Source of the DNA: Manis javanica
Lineage: Eukaryota > Chordata > Mammalia > Pholidota > Manidae
Reading direction: 5' to 3'
Length of the DNA stretch: 64,000 bases
NCBI RefSeq assembly: GCF_040802235.1
Contig: NC_133158.1
Span: forward strand, 153,028,401 to 153,092,400
The notes beneath the pieces are model-generated. The model searched no databases. It saw only the letters and a list, made by a program, of their open reading frames with translations, and was not told the origin of the DNA. The position numbers were made by a program, and so were the translations under genes. Of this stretch, positions 62,378-64,000 are shown piece by piece; the stretch's first letter is position 1, and each line of letters opens with the position of its first letter.

Positions 62378-64000
62378 TTAAAGATGGTGGTGTGATACGT
62401 GAGACAGAAACCTCCTCCCAAAACCACATATAATTTGAAAATAAAGCAAATACAACTAATTCTGAAAGAGCAACAGAAAAGAAGGCTGCAGCAGGCTACA
62501 GCAGACTGGGGGAAAGTGCAGACCTAACAGAAAAGGGTAAAGTACCAAAGCCGCGATCCAGAGGGCTCCAAGCCCTACCGCAACTCCAGCTCACCTAGTG
62601 GGAGGAAGAGAAACAGAGCAGGGAGAGGGTAGAGTCCTAGGACTGCTGAACACCCAGCCCTGGAGATTGGCTCTGCGAGCACAAACCTACATTACATGGT
62701 GCTCTGGAGATTAGTGGGCTTGGAAAGCTAAGACAGGCAGAATACTTGGAGAGACTGAGATTCCAGCAACTTGTGGAAAACATTTATCCACAACCAGCTG
62801 CTCTGGGACAAAAGAAAGGTGGGCATTCTGAGAGACCTCCCAATAATGAGATGGCTGCTAAAGGGGCAAGAACTGTACAGAGCTTGCAGCTCAGGAGACA
62901 GAACAGGTGGACAAAATTGTCCCAGCAAACTAAGCACAGCAGATTGGGAACTTTCAGGAGCTTCAGGGGCTCCAACCCCCTGGCTGGCAATGCAGCTCTG
63001 AGGCCCCCCACCATGATATGCAGCCTACTGCTCCTTCCTCCCAGCCAGCACCAGCTTGCAAATCTGTTGCCCCTGCCATTGCACCTGCCCAGCCAAAGGA
63101 TGGCCCCATATATGGCAGCTACAAGGGCATAGCATAGAGGCTTCCCTTGCACACTCAGCCCACTGGCCCTGGCAGTAGATGCATACACTGCAGCCAAGAA
63201 GCAGGAAAGATCTCTTTCCTCTGGCAGGCACCAGCAGTGCTGGCCTGCAACCCCTGCCATTACTCCAGGGACTGAGCAGCTCCAGAGAGTAGAGTTTCTG
63301 GTCACTAGAGGGCACCACCTGCAGATATGAAATGTAAAAGGAACCTGGTTCATACCAAAATCCCACAAACACCAGAAAGAGCCAAGTGAAACAACTCACC
63401 AACAATATTTTCAAAATAAAAATAAACATGCTCATGGAGCTACAGAAAAATATATAAGAACTCAGGGAGTAATTCAAGAAAGAGATAGAAACTTTGAAAA
63501 ATACAGTATCCAAAATGAAACATACAATGGAGGGATTTAAAAGCAGATTTGATAAAGTAGAGGAGATGGTAAATGAAATAATAATTAGAGAACAAGAATA
63601 CAAAGAAGCTGAGGCACAGAGAGGAAAAGGATCTCTAGGAATGAAGAATATTGAGACAACTGCGTGACCAATCCAAAAGGAACAATATTCACATTATAGG
63701 GGTACCAGAAGAAGAAGAGAGAGAAAGAGGGATATAAAATGTCTTTGAAGAAATAATTGCTGAAAACATCCTTAATCTGGAGAAGGAAATAGTCTCTCAG
63801 GCCATGGAAGTCCACAGATCTCCCAACACAAGAGACATAAGGAAGACAACACCAAGATGTATAATAATTAAAATGGCTAAGATCAAGGATAAAGATAAAG
63901 TGTTAAAAGCAGCCAGACAGAGAAAAAAGATCACATACAAAGGAAAACCACTAGGTTATCATCAGACTTCTCAACAGAAACTTTACAGGCCAAAAGGGAG
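62378..64000 (+). mobile_element. L1 element: 5' region and decayed ORF1, cut by the window end
   Basis: Begins near 'aaagatggtggtgtgatac' with a roughly 1-kb GC-richer 5' untranslated region. ORF1 follows from about 63.42 kb: a coiled-coil-like stretch (FKSRFDKVEEMVNEI), then IIGVPEEEERERGI, NVFEEIIAENILNLEKEI and IIIKMAKIKDKDKVLKAA, which match the RRM/C-terminal region of L1 ORF1p, an RNA-binding retrotransposition protein. A TGA after the coiled coil, a frameshift and a TAA after ERERGI show it is inactive. ORF2 and the 3' end are outside the window. Subfamily not resolved; a HAL1-type half-L1 is possible. Confidence 0.85.
63301..63314 (+). promoter_or_regulatory. CTCF-like motif within the L1 5' region
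   Basis: GTCACTAGAGGGCACC contains CACTAGAGGGCAC, a common CTCF core form. It lies in the L1 5' untranslated region and points opposite to the motif at 60984-61005. Confidence 0.5.

Overview
The window is mammalian nuclear DNA. It carries the 5' part of one gene, MED12L, on the minus strand. MED12L is the paralogue of MED12, a subunit of the Mediator CDK8 kinase module. Four coding exons are visible: exon 1 with the start codon (41346-41444), exon 2 (14592-14696), exon 3 (7898-8089) and exon 4 (3310-3469). Each joins in frame across GT/AG splice sites and together they give residues 1-185 of the protein. The rest of the gene lies beyond the left edge. Introns 1, 2 and 3 are about 26.6, 6.5 and 4.4 kb; intron 4 is cut by the window edge.

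The start codon sits in a CpG island of about 2 kb (roughly 41.0-43.15 kb), which is the presumed promoter. It has no obvious TATA box. It holds potential G-quadruplexes, a perfect 20-bp palindrome and a short upstream ORF that overlaps the main start codon. From about 43.15 kb to the right end I see no gene, only intergenic DNA and repeats.

Almost everything outside the exons is old transposon debris: MIR, L2, L1, ERVL-MaLR-type LTRs, hAT elements resembling MER5A and MER20, and a Tigger-like element. An ancient repeat that I cannot name recurs at least six times, always on the plus strand. Several elements are nested with readable target-site duplications: an L1 3' end inside a Tigger-like element at 9.6-10.4 kb, an LTR inside the ancient repeat at 51.3-51.9 kb, and a 90-nt retroposed transcript end at 20.8 kb. 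The right end enters the 5' region and ORF1 of an inactivated L1.

I see no Alu, B1/B2, carnivore SINEC or ruminant Bov SINEs. This suggests a placental mammal outside primates and rodents, from a lineage with few young SINEs, but I cannot name the species.

I found no undescribed multi-gene system. The observations most worth checking are: a 178-bp local duplication ending in a perfect fold-back (24.2 and 26.5 kb), the 20.8-kb retroposed transcript with a tight hairpin, the overlapping upstream ORF, a homeodomain/octamer motif cluster near 29 kb, and several CTCF-like sites.
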